DNA of 64,000 nt from Scortum barcoo (taxonomy: Eukaryota; Chordata; Actinopteri; Centrarchiformes; Terapontidae), in assembly GCA_023238725.1 (NCBI GenBank), contig CM041540.1, positions 2,755,001 through 2,819,000 on the forward strand, read 5' to 3'. A program made the position numbers and the translations under genes. The notes under the pieces are model-generated. The model had not been told where the DNA came from. It saw nothing but the letters and a program-made list of their open reading frames with translations, and searched no databases. Positions 43,079 through 54,897 of the stretch are shown here, piece by piece. The stretch's first letter is position 1, and the number at the start of each line of letters is the position of its first letter.

Positions 43079-46000
43079 GCAGGCAGTCTGTGTGAGGAAG
43101 ATTATTATTATCCTGAGTTTGTTTTTTAACCTCTCCTGCTCTAGTCGTGTTAAACCGTGTTAAACTTTGCAAAAGAGCTGAGATAAAACATTTATTACAG
43201 TGATCTCAGAGGGCAATACAAGACGAGGTGTATTCAATCAGAATGATGCAAATGTCTAATGTGCTCATAATGTTTAGCAGGTATAATCTCTAACATTTGC
43301 TACTGATGATCAAAAAGAGACATGATCATCAAATTCATTACAATTCATCCTGAAATAAATTTAACGGCAGTCCTTCATATTATTGTTGAAATATTTCAGT
43401 TTTCTCACTCTCTAATTAACTAAAAATTAGAGAGCGCAGCATAAAAACATTTCAGTGTCTCACTTTAATTCAGTAACCTTGTTTTCAGACATAATTTAAA
43501 TTTGTGATGAAGAACATGCTTCAATCAGGGCAAATTCCCGCTGCATGAAAATATCTTCACTATCCAAATATCGCCACTTTTATTTTGTAAAAACAGTGGA
43601 TTCATCACCAATCTTTGCTCGTACAGATTAAATGTAAAGAAAAACTTTTGATGCTTTCCAAAGCTGGTTCACAACAAACCCTTAAATAAGTCCTTAAATA
43701 AAAACCTGACTCCCAGCAGCTGTTAGACGCAATTTCACTTCTTTTTGACACTTTACAGGAAGTATTTGACTCCAGTCATTCTCCAACTTCCTGTCCAGGG
43801 TCTCTGGGGTGTGTTGGGGGGGGATGGTGGTAGTGGTTGTTGGGGGGGGGCGGCTTGACTGGAATTCCTAAAACGCTCCGAACAAACGCTCCTTGTTGAG
43901 CCGGCTGGCATTTTTATGACAGGATGGTGTGTGTGTGTGTGTGAGGGAAAAGGCATGTCGCTGTGGGCTGCCGACACACACACACTCAGCGGGAAAAGAT
44001 GCCTGGGGTGTGTGTGTGTGTGTGTGGTGGGGAAGGTGGTGGTCCATGCACAACAAGGCAAACTGTCTGGGGCAAATAAACAAATACAGTAAAAGCCTTT
44101 TTCTGCTGGGGTTTCCCCCCAGGAGGCCCTGGCTGTGGTTCCCATAGTGAAGAGGAGAGGAATCGGGGGGAGGAAATGGGATTCATTCGTCTTTTCTTCG
44201 CACTCTGAAGCCCTTAAAGCCATATTAGTATTCCACAGTGGCCCGACTTAAGCTAAATGCAATTAGACCTCCTTTTTCACGCTCCGAGGATCACATTCGG
44301 CATCCGGGATGGAGATTGCGGGCGCGTGCATGTTTTTATTTGCGACTGAGGAGCTGTCGTCGACCTCCGGCATGTCCACAAAGTTCGCAGAAAAAGAAAA
44401 AACTGAAGTAAGACTTAAAGTTTACAAGGTGTTTTATCTGAAATAGGCTCAACATCACAAATTATTTACACCAGTGGGCATTTTAAATAGACGACTAATG
44501 TTTCCTCAACAAGTTGGATAGTTTCTCTTTAATTCGGTGGATTTAATCTTTGCCTAATTCCCAAAGTGAGTCCCTGTTTAATCCCTGATCTTGGTTTAAG
44601 AAACCCTGGTGTCAAGAAAAAATTCATCAGCTTTTACAACCATGATAGCAGCGAGGTTTGAGGGATGGCAGTGTCACGTTTTCCGTCATATGGTCCTGAT
44701 TTTGGTCCAGACAAAGCTAATTTCTAAATTTGAAATATCTTCTGGCCTCAAGATAAAACACCAGATTGTAATTTTGAAAGAAAGAGGATGTAATTTAGAT
44801 CCCTTTTCATGAAACAAGCTGAGAAAATGTGGATTAACCAACAAAAAAACAACAATAATCTTCAACATCTAATAGTTAAACGGGGTCTGAAGGTTAGATT
44901 ATTCCTTTAAAAGGCGACCTCTCTCGCTTTTCATCCGGCTTATTCTTCATTACACCCCCCGTTGAGCTGACCTTTCACCTCCGAGCTGCCAGCGGTGAGT
45001 TCGCTGTCAGCTCCGGCTAACTGTCCCCGTCCTGCTGCGACCGAAATGTCCTCGCCAGCCAGCTCTGCATCATTCAGGTCACGTGGGAATTTGTAACTGC
45101 ATGTCTGAAAGCATCGCAACACGCCGAGAATTCAGGAAGTTCACGAGGTTTGACCGCTCAACAGGTGAAGTTACTTCCCTGTTTTCACTTCATTTTCAGA
45201 GAAGTGAAAAGCCGTTATTGCACGTTCAGAGCGGAGTTAGTGAATAAATGCTGAGAAAAGTATGAAAAGAAACAGAAGAGAAATGATGGTTGGTAATGAG
45301 TCTGATATTTCTAAATATTTTATCTTTTTTATATCCTTTGACTATCTTCATCTTACATCAACAACAGGTCTAACTAAAGGAAAATAAATAAAATAAGCTA
45401 TTTACATTGGATCAAAATGTGTTATAATTACTGTATTATGTTATTAGAGGTCATTGTTACATATTTCCTGTACATATAGTTCCCATTTTTTATACTTTCT
45501 ACTGTTTAATATGTACATTTTCTTATATCTCCTCTATCTTCTTATATCACTGTACACTAGTTTATTATTTATTGTTTTTATTATTTATAATTATTGAATG
45601 TTTTTCTACTTTTGCTACCCACTTGCTGCTGTAACACTGAATTCCCTCACCGCGGGACTAGTAAAGGAATATCTTATCTAATTTATATGATGTCCAGCAT
45701 TAGTTTAATATACTTCATGTTTCATCCCGAAAACAGTGATTGAAAATTGAGTATTATTATGTTTTTTTACATTTGTAATTATACTAGATGTCCAGCTGGA
45801 GGACATAGTTGGGTCTGGTGTGGAAGGATTTTGCAGCTTCAAGAGCTGCAAAGAAAAATTCATATACCTGCTGACAGACTCACATTCGTATGCATGATGA
45901 GTGTGGCGCGCTTCCTCATTGGCAAACATTACTGGATAAACTCTTATTTCTTGGCATTGCTAAATTTGGATGTAATGAAATATTTGGGGAAATGCCCACA

Positions 46001-49000
46001 TACCAGAATATCAGTATCACTGTATAAAGAGGAGCTTTATGGAAGATAAATCATGTCTAAACTTTTATTTTTCAATTGGAGGTTTTGTTTAATCACTGTA
46101 ACATCAAGTTGTCGTTACAGCTAAAAAATGACTCATTCTGTATAAAACTTTTTATAATTCAGGGTTAGTTTCAGATTTTTTTTTTTAGAGGAAAAGGTGC
46201 AGCCAGTAACACAACAAGCCATTGAGAGCAATGCATCAGTAATACCACCTTTATTAATAAGCATAAATCAGCTTATGGGTGTGGAGCTCTGCAAAGCCAA
46301 AACTGAATAATTGTGAGTGACAAAAATATTCACCCCCCCTCCTATAAAAAGCCAAAACGGTGCAGATGTTTGTGTGTTGCGACAATTTTGAAAATCAATT
46401 GCTCAAGATGTTTTTTCTTTAGAGTAACTCAACACTAAATTCAATTTTCATTTACAGTCACTTTATTACACAATCTGTTGATCTCAGTCTAATTTTACAG
46501 CAGCACCAGTAGAAATGTGTGTTTACTGCTTGTATGCCAATAGTTTACAGTATTGTTTAGAGTTTAGGGGATTCAATTTTTAAAAAAATGCAAGTTTTGA
46601 ATGTGTGAAACGAGGAGTTAGGTCGCTCTTTAAAGCAGCTCTATGAACTTTTCTTGTTGTGTTGATTCTGGCGGCCCCTGTGGACAAAGGCAGTAGTTTT
46701 TCTCATCCAGCACAAACCCATGCATCGTTTAGTCTGATGTCACTGAAAATATCCAAGCACAAGCATAAAAAATAACTATTAGAAACTAAAAGAAACAGAC
46801 AATCATTTCTCTGTTGGTCTTTTTTCCTCATATAGGTCATATGGAGATGTCATGACCCCACTTATGGAGCAAAAATGCCAAATATTCACTGGTTCCACCT
46901 TCTCATATGAAAATATTTGCTTGTAGACTTCATATAGTAAAGAGAATATCTTTAGTTTTTGGACTGCTGATCAGATAAAAGAGAGAAAATAATTATTTTG
47001 TGATGAGTTGCACAAAAAAAAGAGACTCTTGACTTTGAAAGCCTCAAACAGAAAGCACTAGCCTCTTCATTTCTTTTTTTTTTCCATTCGTTGTCTACAA
47101 AAACTTGCCTCGTCCTTGAATCTCAAACAGCTCGGTAATGTCCTCACACTGGCTGGGCGTTTATTCTCATCTTCCCACTTGTCAAACAGTTTGGACTTTG
47201 AAGCTGAAAGATTTTTTTTTCATAGAAATGGAGGAGCTGAAGATGCTCGCAGTAAAAAAAAATCTAATCGTGCCATGTGACAGGAAGCGCTGCGGGGCAG
47301 TATTTGTGTTGTTTGTTCCTCATTATCATCGCTGTTAACGACCGGCCCTGACAGCGAACAACACGACAGGCGTAATCACAGCCTCTCTCTCTCTGGTTTC
47401 CTACGCTCTCCTGTAATGAGCCCTCTTTGTTCCTCCAGTCGCTATTTTGCAGCTCTTTGCCTCCCTCCAAGTGTTTTTTAAATTTTTTTTTATTTATGTG
47501 CCTCTCATAGATGCACAGAAAGAGGATAATAAGAGTAATAACAGCCGAGGCGTTCAGGGCCTGAAAGCCGGACGAATACCCGATAAAAGCAACATGCGAT
47601 GATTTCTTAATGTGCACAAGTGACGGAGATGTTGTTGACACGCATGCACACAAATATAAAATGATGTCAGCAGCCACTCAACAACAAACAAGTGATGAGG
47701 CAGCTGCAGACACTTCACACTGCACTATTATGTGCCATTACTGCACTCCCAAAACAATCATCTGTCTCTCACCCGAACGACGTGACGCCGCGAAGAAGAC
47801 TGCAAACCGTCCAACGACCTGCACTCTGCACCACTTTTAGTCCCACACCCAAACTCTATTAGGGCTGATTTTATTTTGAAATGTTACTGCAGGATACAGA
47901 GGAACAAAGTCAGATGCAGTTTCTTTCTCAATGATACAAACATGATTTAATTTGAACAAACACACACATAGTGTATATAAATATATATGCATACACACTG
48001 GGATTAACTTGGATTAACTTGGACCAGGCTGTACTAAATGTAAATTAAGCGACTCGCCCCTTTTAACAACTTGATGAGACAACTGCATGCTTATGTTGGC
48101 GTGTAATGTTAGTTTTCTAATTTTAAGGCATTATAACTGGAAGAGTGTTCGCACATGATAGTTTGCTGCTGAGAGTCTGCGCTTGTCTCATCACTGCTGA
48201 CATCATTTGATATTTTTGTAAAGTTACGCCGGCCTGTGCAACGCCATGTTCGAAAGTCGTGGACGTTGATATCACGTGTACACGGATGGTAAAATGTTCA
48301 AACTTTATTATAGTTTGCATGTGATTTTCTTTTTTTCATTGTTAAGGGAGCCTGAGATTGAAGAGTTTAATGGACTTCTTCCTGTATTTGCTGTTCTTGG
48401 TCTTGAATCAAAGTTTCTTTTTTAGTCATCCAACTTATCTGGACTCAACATGAATGTTTGTTTCACATTTTTCTGGAAATCCATCTAACAACTTTCAGAA
48501 AATGACGCTTAATAAAGAAAAAAAAACTTCCTCTGTGCAGCAACAAGCAGCTTCATCCATTTCCAACGCATATTCTGCATAAAGGGAGCTTTTTATATGA
48601 CAAATACAACCAACATATCACCAACATATGATGATAGATTTCATAGGTCACTACAGATTTTTATGGAGCTTAATATTTAATACCTTTGCATTTACGAAAG
48701 AGACTTAAAAAATACACACTTAAAGGAAAATTCAGTGTCACTTTGGTAGTTTTTGAAGTCATTCCTGTATATTTTCCTCATTATCTACACATCATTAACA
48801 CCGCAAAGCATCTCAGGGTTTAAATCAGATTATTTTCAAAAAATCTCTCTGGAGTTCCTGTCACATTAAGCAAATATGTACACAAGCAAACAGGAACTGT
48901 CCCAACGCACCGGACAGACGGACGGACTGATGGCATCTTTTATCGTCCTTTACCTCTTTTCAAGCAGTCGAGGGGATCCTCCGAGCGAGTCAGAGTCTTA

Positions 49001-49120
49001 GTCCGCATCGGTCACAGTTCAGCCCGGGTCCAGAGAGACAACCTGAACTACCTCATCCCATCGCTGTGGCTGACAGACAGACGGACGGGGAAGGAGAGGG
49101 AAACGCGAGGCGGTGGTTTT

Positions 49121-49155
<35 letters not shown>

Positions 49156-49455
49156 GCGAGGAGAAGTGAGATCAGAGAGGCCACAATGCTGCTGTTTGTT
49201 ACTGAGGCTGCAGGACGGGCGGACAGATAGACAGACGGGCGGACAGAAATCTGACTTCAAGAGCGAGTCAGTCCCACTCATGACATTCCCCCCCACCCAA
49301 ACACAACAACACAACAACAAGAAGCTCTGTTCAACACATCAGAGAGAGAGAGAGAGAGAGAGGGAGGGGGCACAGAGGGAAGGACTGTCTCCAACCAATC
49401 TGAGATGTTTGTGGAAATGTCAAAAAAAGCAAAGTTCGACTACTTAAGTTTGATC
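43079..49455. other. usp6nl: usp6nl upstream region, no gene recognised
   Basis: Probably contains the 5' UTR/promoter if 43078 is the start. It holds (GT)n tracts and G/C-homopolymer runs near 43830. A 100-codon ORF (45747-46049) has no recognised family. Confidence 0.5.
49122..49152. repeat. (GA)n microsatellite
   Basis: Pure GA run; a second of about 20 bp lies at 49341-49361. Confidence 0.95.
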
Positions 49456-49456
49456 C

Positions 49457-49800
49457 AAAAGTCAAATCAAGTCAGTTTATTCATACAGCACATTTAAAGA
49501 CAAAAAAACATCACCCAAAGTGCTGCACAACATCAGGCTGAACGACAAAAATGCATTAAAAGAAGAAGACAAGTTAAAGAATTAAGCAACTAAATTTGAG
49601 TGATTAAAATATTTGGCAGAGAAATATAACAAGTTTAGACTAAAACATTGTACGATGAGTTACATAAATACCGTGCAGAAGAATAAAATTAAAAATGTTT
49701 TGCATCGAGTTTGAAATGCCAGCGTAAAGAGGCGTGTTTTTAAAGCAGATTTAAAAGCTGGTGGCGACGTTGCCGACCTGATCTGGAGGAAAAAGGAAAA
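49457..49800. repeat. Teleost dispersed repeat copy
   Basis: TTTATTCATACAGCACATTT, then CCCAAAGTGCTGCACAACA, resembles a widespread fish element (a 'tatagcacattt... cccaaagtgctgtacaa' type). The boundaries are approximate and the family name was not assigned. Confidence 0.55.
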
Positions 49801-52800
49801 AGAAAGATGCTCGTAAAAACTTCTCTTTATAAAAGAGAGAGCAGATCATTCACGAGGGATCACGCTGTCACAGAAATGTGACGGTTTTAGCAATTAATCC
49901 GCTTCCAAACTTTCCATAAATGTTTGTTTTGTTTGTTTCAAGAAAATCTTTGGAAGTTGAGAGAGTAAAGAGAGGGGCGGAGGCGGGCGATGACAGTCGG
50001 ATGATGAACAGTTTCCATTAAAAGTTCATTATGAAATGGACGTGATGTACCATGAAGGGTCTTGTGATGGAGGCGCATCGGAGGGAGGGCGGGGTCGGAA
50101 TGAGCAACAGGCAAAGAGGGAAAAAGAAAAGAAAGGAAAGGAAAGGAAGAAGTCCTCCTGTCATCTCGGCTCTATCTCCGTGCCTCATCGGGACAGGAAA
50201 TATCTGTGTTTGCAGGGCGGGGGAGTAGGCGGATGGGATTTAAGTGCTGTTATCACTTCTGAAGCTGCAGGGTCACAGCCAGAAGACATGGAGGGTGGAG
50301 GGGATCCGGAGAGGGGGGGGGTGTTTACCGCTTTCAGATGTCATCTCCATTTTCTGGAAGTCCACTTAATCCACATCTCTATATGTGCTTCGTGACCTTC
50401 AAAAGGAACCGATCCGCTGAATTCAGAAACTTTTCATCTCTTTTTGTTGTTAGCAAAAAGCAAAATTTTACAACGTCTCTGCAGCAGATTTCTGAATCTC
50501 TTTAACCCGCTGAAAAGATAAATGTTGGTGGGAGAATAAAATTTAGCTCATTAATGTTAATTCTGTAAATAACTTGACAAAAAGGCCAAAGTCAAGCTTT
50601 CCACTGGTTTTCTAGTTTTTGTGCTCTTTACAATCTTTATCCTGTTAAAAGTCGAGTACAGAACTATATAAATTAATAATCAGTAAAACTTTCACTTTAT
50701 CCATATTAATCTTTCCCGCATTACTAAATCCACTTGTAGGAATGACAGCATTATTAAACTTTTTTTAACATTATGATTTCAGCATTATTATTTACATTTT
50801 ATTCTGATATTTATAGCAGCACATGTTTAAGTTTGGAGAAACACAGTGGTTTAAATCTGCAGCACGACCTCTCATAGATTGTGGTTTCATTAAGATAATA
50901 TATAGTAGTTTTTAATAGAAATACATGTTTAAATATCTTTAAATGTATATTGGAAAAACCTTGTTACGAAAGACGTTGATTTTACTTGACATTTTTTGTT
51001 TTGTTTTACATTTTTAAGCTTTTTTCATCAAAACACAATTAGAAACAGTATATAAGCCTCACTTCAAGAAGACAGAGTGATGAAGTGTTTTTGCACAGAC
51101 CAAACTTAACAAACTTCAGTATTTGGAGGAAGAGTGAAAGTGAAAAATGTGCCAAAGCATCCTGACTTTACTTGTTATTTCAACATGTCAAACACATATT
51201 TAATCTCTTTTTATCTTCAGCTGCTCGTCTCGTGTTCAGCTTGTACATGTCGATAAACGTTGTTTTGTTTCCTCCATCTCAGCCAAGAAAAATATAGATC
51301 TCCAATGAAGGAAGATATTTTTAACTAAATTAAACATGAATGGATCTGATAACATGCTCTCATCATAAAGCCCTGTACTATAAAAGAAGGAAAAAAAGCC
51401 TTCAGACACTGAAACCAAAGACAGTAAAAAAACTATCAAGTTACTCAAATAAAATGTCACCTGTCAGATTAATCATGTTGATCTTCTCAACATCAGAACA
51501 ATGACTAACTTTATGGCTCTTAAAATGTCTTTTTTCCAGCATCTTTCTCCATTTTCTCTTTTAAGTAACCGAGCTCCTCTGTCTGCATCCCGTCTTCAGC
51601 TCTGCAGATGCAAAAGAGGCAGTTTGGCGAGTGGGTGGGCATCCTGGCACCGTCGAGCAAAACAAAAACTAACAAATGAGCGAGCGAAGAAAAACACCTC
51701 TGACCTGAGCGCTGCTGTGAAAAAAACCCTACAAAGAATACGGCGAGGTGCTCAGAAAGAAAATGAAATGATGAGAGATGATCCAGAAATCAGAAATTCA
51801 AAAATGAAAATATGTGCAAAGTTTTCTCCAAATGAGTGTGATATTAGAGGACAGGTAAGATACGCGACCAGTGCACATTCCCACAAGACAAATATTAATC
51901 AAGATCAATATTACTCCTGTTTAAATGATCGCCTCTTTCCTTGAACTTCATGCAAAGTGCTATGAGCTGCTCTTCTTTAGTCGTGTGTTATTATCTGTCA
52001 GGTAGTCGGACGATGGATGACACAAAGTGAAAAAGCTCCCAACTTCCTCACCGGTTAAAGGTTAAAACCTGAAGTCATTTCCTCGTTTTTCTTTCGGGCG
52101 TGCAAAACAACAACACGCGTCCACTTCCTGCCGCATGAAGCTTGAATATTACCCCCCCCCCTTCGTTCCAACATTAAACCTCGTCTGGATAAACGACCGA
52201 GGATGATTTAAAGGCCACCAAGTCGACCTAATTAGCTGTCACTTCGCCTCACACTGAGCATGTGCAGGTGACAAATTGTGGAAAAGATGCAGATGCACGC
52301 TGCGTTTATTTCCAAACAATCGAAGCTCACCAGAAAAAAGGGCGATCAATCACTGCTTTTAGGAACATACAATGCGTGACATATTTCAGTTTTGAGTAAC
52401 CGGCCTTTAACACACTTGCACGGGCAGCATCGGATCTCCCACTGATCTGACGAACGCTCCAGGAAAAGAACAAGTCTGATCGGCCCAGACAGGCCGCGAC
52501 GCCGCCAACATCACGACCGTCACCGGTTTGTCATTAACAAGACGGGACACGTCGGGGCGAGGAAAGAAACCCGAACGCGTCTGCGGCTTTCGCGGCGCAG
52601 AGATCCGACCTGATGACTGACACGAAGAGAAATGAGTAGTGGAGTTCAGCTGAGGTGAGTTTATACAAGACGTTTTCTTCAACTCATTCATGTTTCAGGA
52701 CGCTGACGGTGACGTTTCTGGATCTGAGCTGCTGAGAGTTTCACACATTTCTGTCCTTTGAAATCTTTCACTCTAGTTCACTCAGTATGCGAAATATAGG

Positions 52801-53260
52801 CGATATAAAAAGCTTACAGGTCTTGAAGAAGGTCACTGCATCCTGAAAGTTTTCTGCAGTAATCTGGAAAAACAGCTTCAGTATCATATATTCACACAAT
52901 CATCATTCAATGATTTAATCAGATTATTGAAACTATTGATGTTGTTTCCCACATCACGATACAAATACTCTCATTAATAATGTGATATTGATTACAACAA
53001 ACAGCATTTACAACATTTTCACTCCTTTGCAGTCAGTTTTCATGGAGCCACATAAAGCGAAGACCCTCCGTCACCTCAGCAGATGTTTAATCCATCAACC
53101 TTGAACCCAGTAATGATGTTTGCTCGTCTACAGAGAGCCGTTTGATTCATAATTTAATAAGACTAGGTGTGAGGCAGTGAGCGGGGGGTTTATACAGCAG
53201 GGGGGATTGAGAAAACGAGAGCTAGCGGGGTAGACAAACACATAAAATGGAGCCCAGATG
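49801..53260. other. Intergenic, no gene recognised
   Basis: ORFs such as 51501-51944 (147 codons) lack similarity, domain motifs or splice support. C/G homopolymers occur near 50321 and 52151. Confidence 0.5.
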
Positions 53261-53389
53261 TTCAGATAAAGCTGGATTTTGAGGTGAAGCTTGGTTTCTG
53301 CCACAAAGTGTTAGCCGCAGCTTCGTTCAGATAAAGCTGGATTTTGAGGTGAAGCTTGGTTTCTGCCACAAAGTGTTGCCGCAGCTTCG
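53261..53389 (+). repeat. Recent tandem duplication, 65 bp x 2
   Basis: Copies 53261-53325 and 53326-53389 are identical except for one base deleted in the second (TTAGCC versus TTGCC). The junction is exact (CTTCG|TTCAG). Confidence 0.95.
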
Positions 53390-54249
53390 CCCTTTAGGGA
53401 GGACAGACAGACAATTAGCCCGGCGTGGATGTCGCCTGACGCCCGCCTTTTTCCCTCGCCCGTTAAACTCTCAGGTCCACACAAGAATCCATATAAAATA
53501 TATAAAAGAATACACACAGATATGATGCCTAAAGATGGTTTGCAGGGTTGGGATGCAAAAGGAAAAAAGTTAAAAGAAAAAAGTACCCTGGTTTTGAAGC
53601 TCTTGGTGCAGTGTTTGAATATCTGAGCAAACCTTTTTATGCCTCTGCTTGAGTGTTAAGATGCCACAGGAGACGTATCAGGGCTGCTGAATAATGCAGC
53701 GAGATGCCGGTGCAGCTGACCGGGAGAGGCCTGCAGCACAGTCCTGCTTTAGGTTTAGTCAGAAATCCAAACCGCTCCTCCTCCTCGACGACTCATGGAC
53801 ACGGGACAGCTCTGTAATGCCTCCACGTTTTAAAAGAGGGCGAGTCAGAAGACCAACAGAGGTGATTTATCTGTGAATAAGCGATCAGGCATGAATCACT
53901 TTCTTCTATAGAAACGGAGGTCAAATGTTAACGTTTGAGGCGAGTACATCATCCAAAATCAATAGTAACTTTGATAAAATTACTCTAATTTCAGACAAAG
54001 TTATGAGATGTTCTTTAGCTGAATGTGAGCTCCAAAGAATCAAAAGTTTTGAAGTAAAACCCTGATAAAGTACCACAGAATATTTATTGGTATTTGGTTT
54101 CTTTCTTTTATCTTTCTTTTAACTTTCTTTTATCTATCAAAATCTTCTTAAAGCTCGGACAGGTGGTTTAATTTAAAAGCACTTTTTGTCATATTTCTTG
54201 AAATTTTCTTCACATCCCAACAGCAATCAATAAGCTCTGACAAAATAAA

Positions 54250-54281
54250 TTTAAAAAAAAGGAAAAAAAAAAAAAAAAAAC
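54250..54281. repeat. A-rich homopolymer tract
   Basis: About 30 nearly pure A bases with two G interruptions. Confidence 0.9.
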
Positions 54282-54784
54282 GGACCTCTGCGCTTGTTTG
54301 AGTGTCTTTGGAGGGACGAGGCGGTCTGACACTTTGAAAATCCAGCGTACTCTTGCTGATATCTCCAACATTACCAATCCTTTAAAGCTGTTTAGTGTAA
54401 TCTTAAATAATTGTCTGACATAGATAATCCCTGAAATCGAACAGAAACGCAGGTTTTTTTGTCTTCTGTGAGTGAATCTCACACACGGGGTGAACTCCCA
54501 AATCATAATGAGGTTTTGGGGTGATTCTAGCCTTCAGACAGTTTTAAATGCGGGCTGAGGTTGAGGCCTCGGGGCTCCTGACGGCTGCCAAGCTGAGCCA
54601 CAAGTCAATACGCTGACTGAATTTTTCTTTGACTAGCAAAAAGATGCTTCACATTCATACAGTGACGTGCTTCCTTTCTCGGTGACCTGACGTGTGATAA
54701 AAACCTCCTAAAGAGTCTAAAACATACCAATAAAACCTCATTGATTCATTCACACACACTGATGGCAGCTGTTGTGTAAGGTGT

Positions 54785-54897
54785 TGGCCTAACTGTCAAA
54801 AAACATCTGGATTTCAGTGTCTCTTGTTCGAGCGAGAACATCCACGGGTCAAACCGCCAACCGTGCAATTACACCTGCCCGCTGAGCCACAGCCCCG
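54785..54897 (-). repeat. SINE-like (tRNA-like head) element, minus strand
   Basis: Read on the minus strand it begins GGGGCTGTGGCTCAGCGGGC and continues GGTTGGCGGTTTGACCC, the head of a common teleost tRNA-like repeat. It is degenerate and partial. Confidence 0.5.

Noticed and set aside
39902..44026. Alternating (GT)/(CA) ORFs on both strands
   Set aside because: Microsatellite translations (VCVCV/THTHT), not proteins.
45747..46049. 100-codon plus-strand ORF
   Set aside because: No start context, homologous motif or splice support could be seen, so it was left as non-coding.
51501..51944. 147-codon plus-strand ORF
   Set aside because: No recognisable domain, biased basic composition and no supporting exon structure; expected by chance in this much non-coding DNA.
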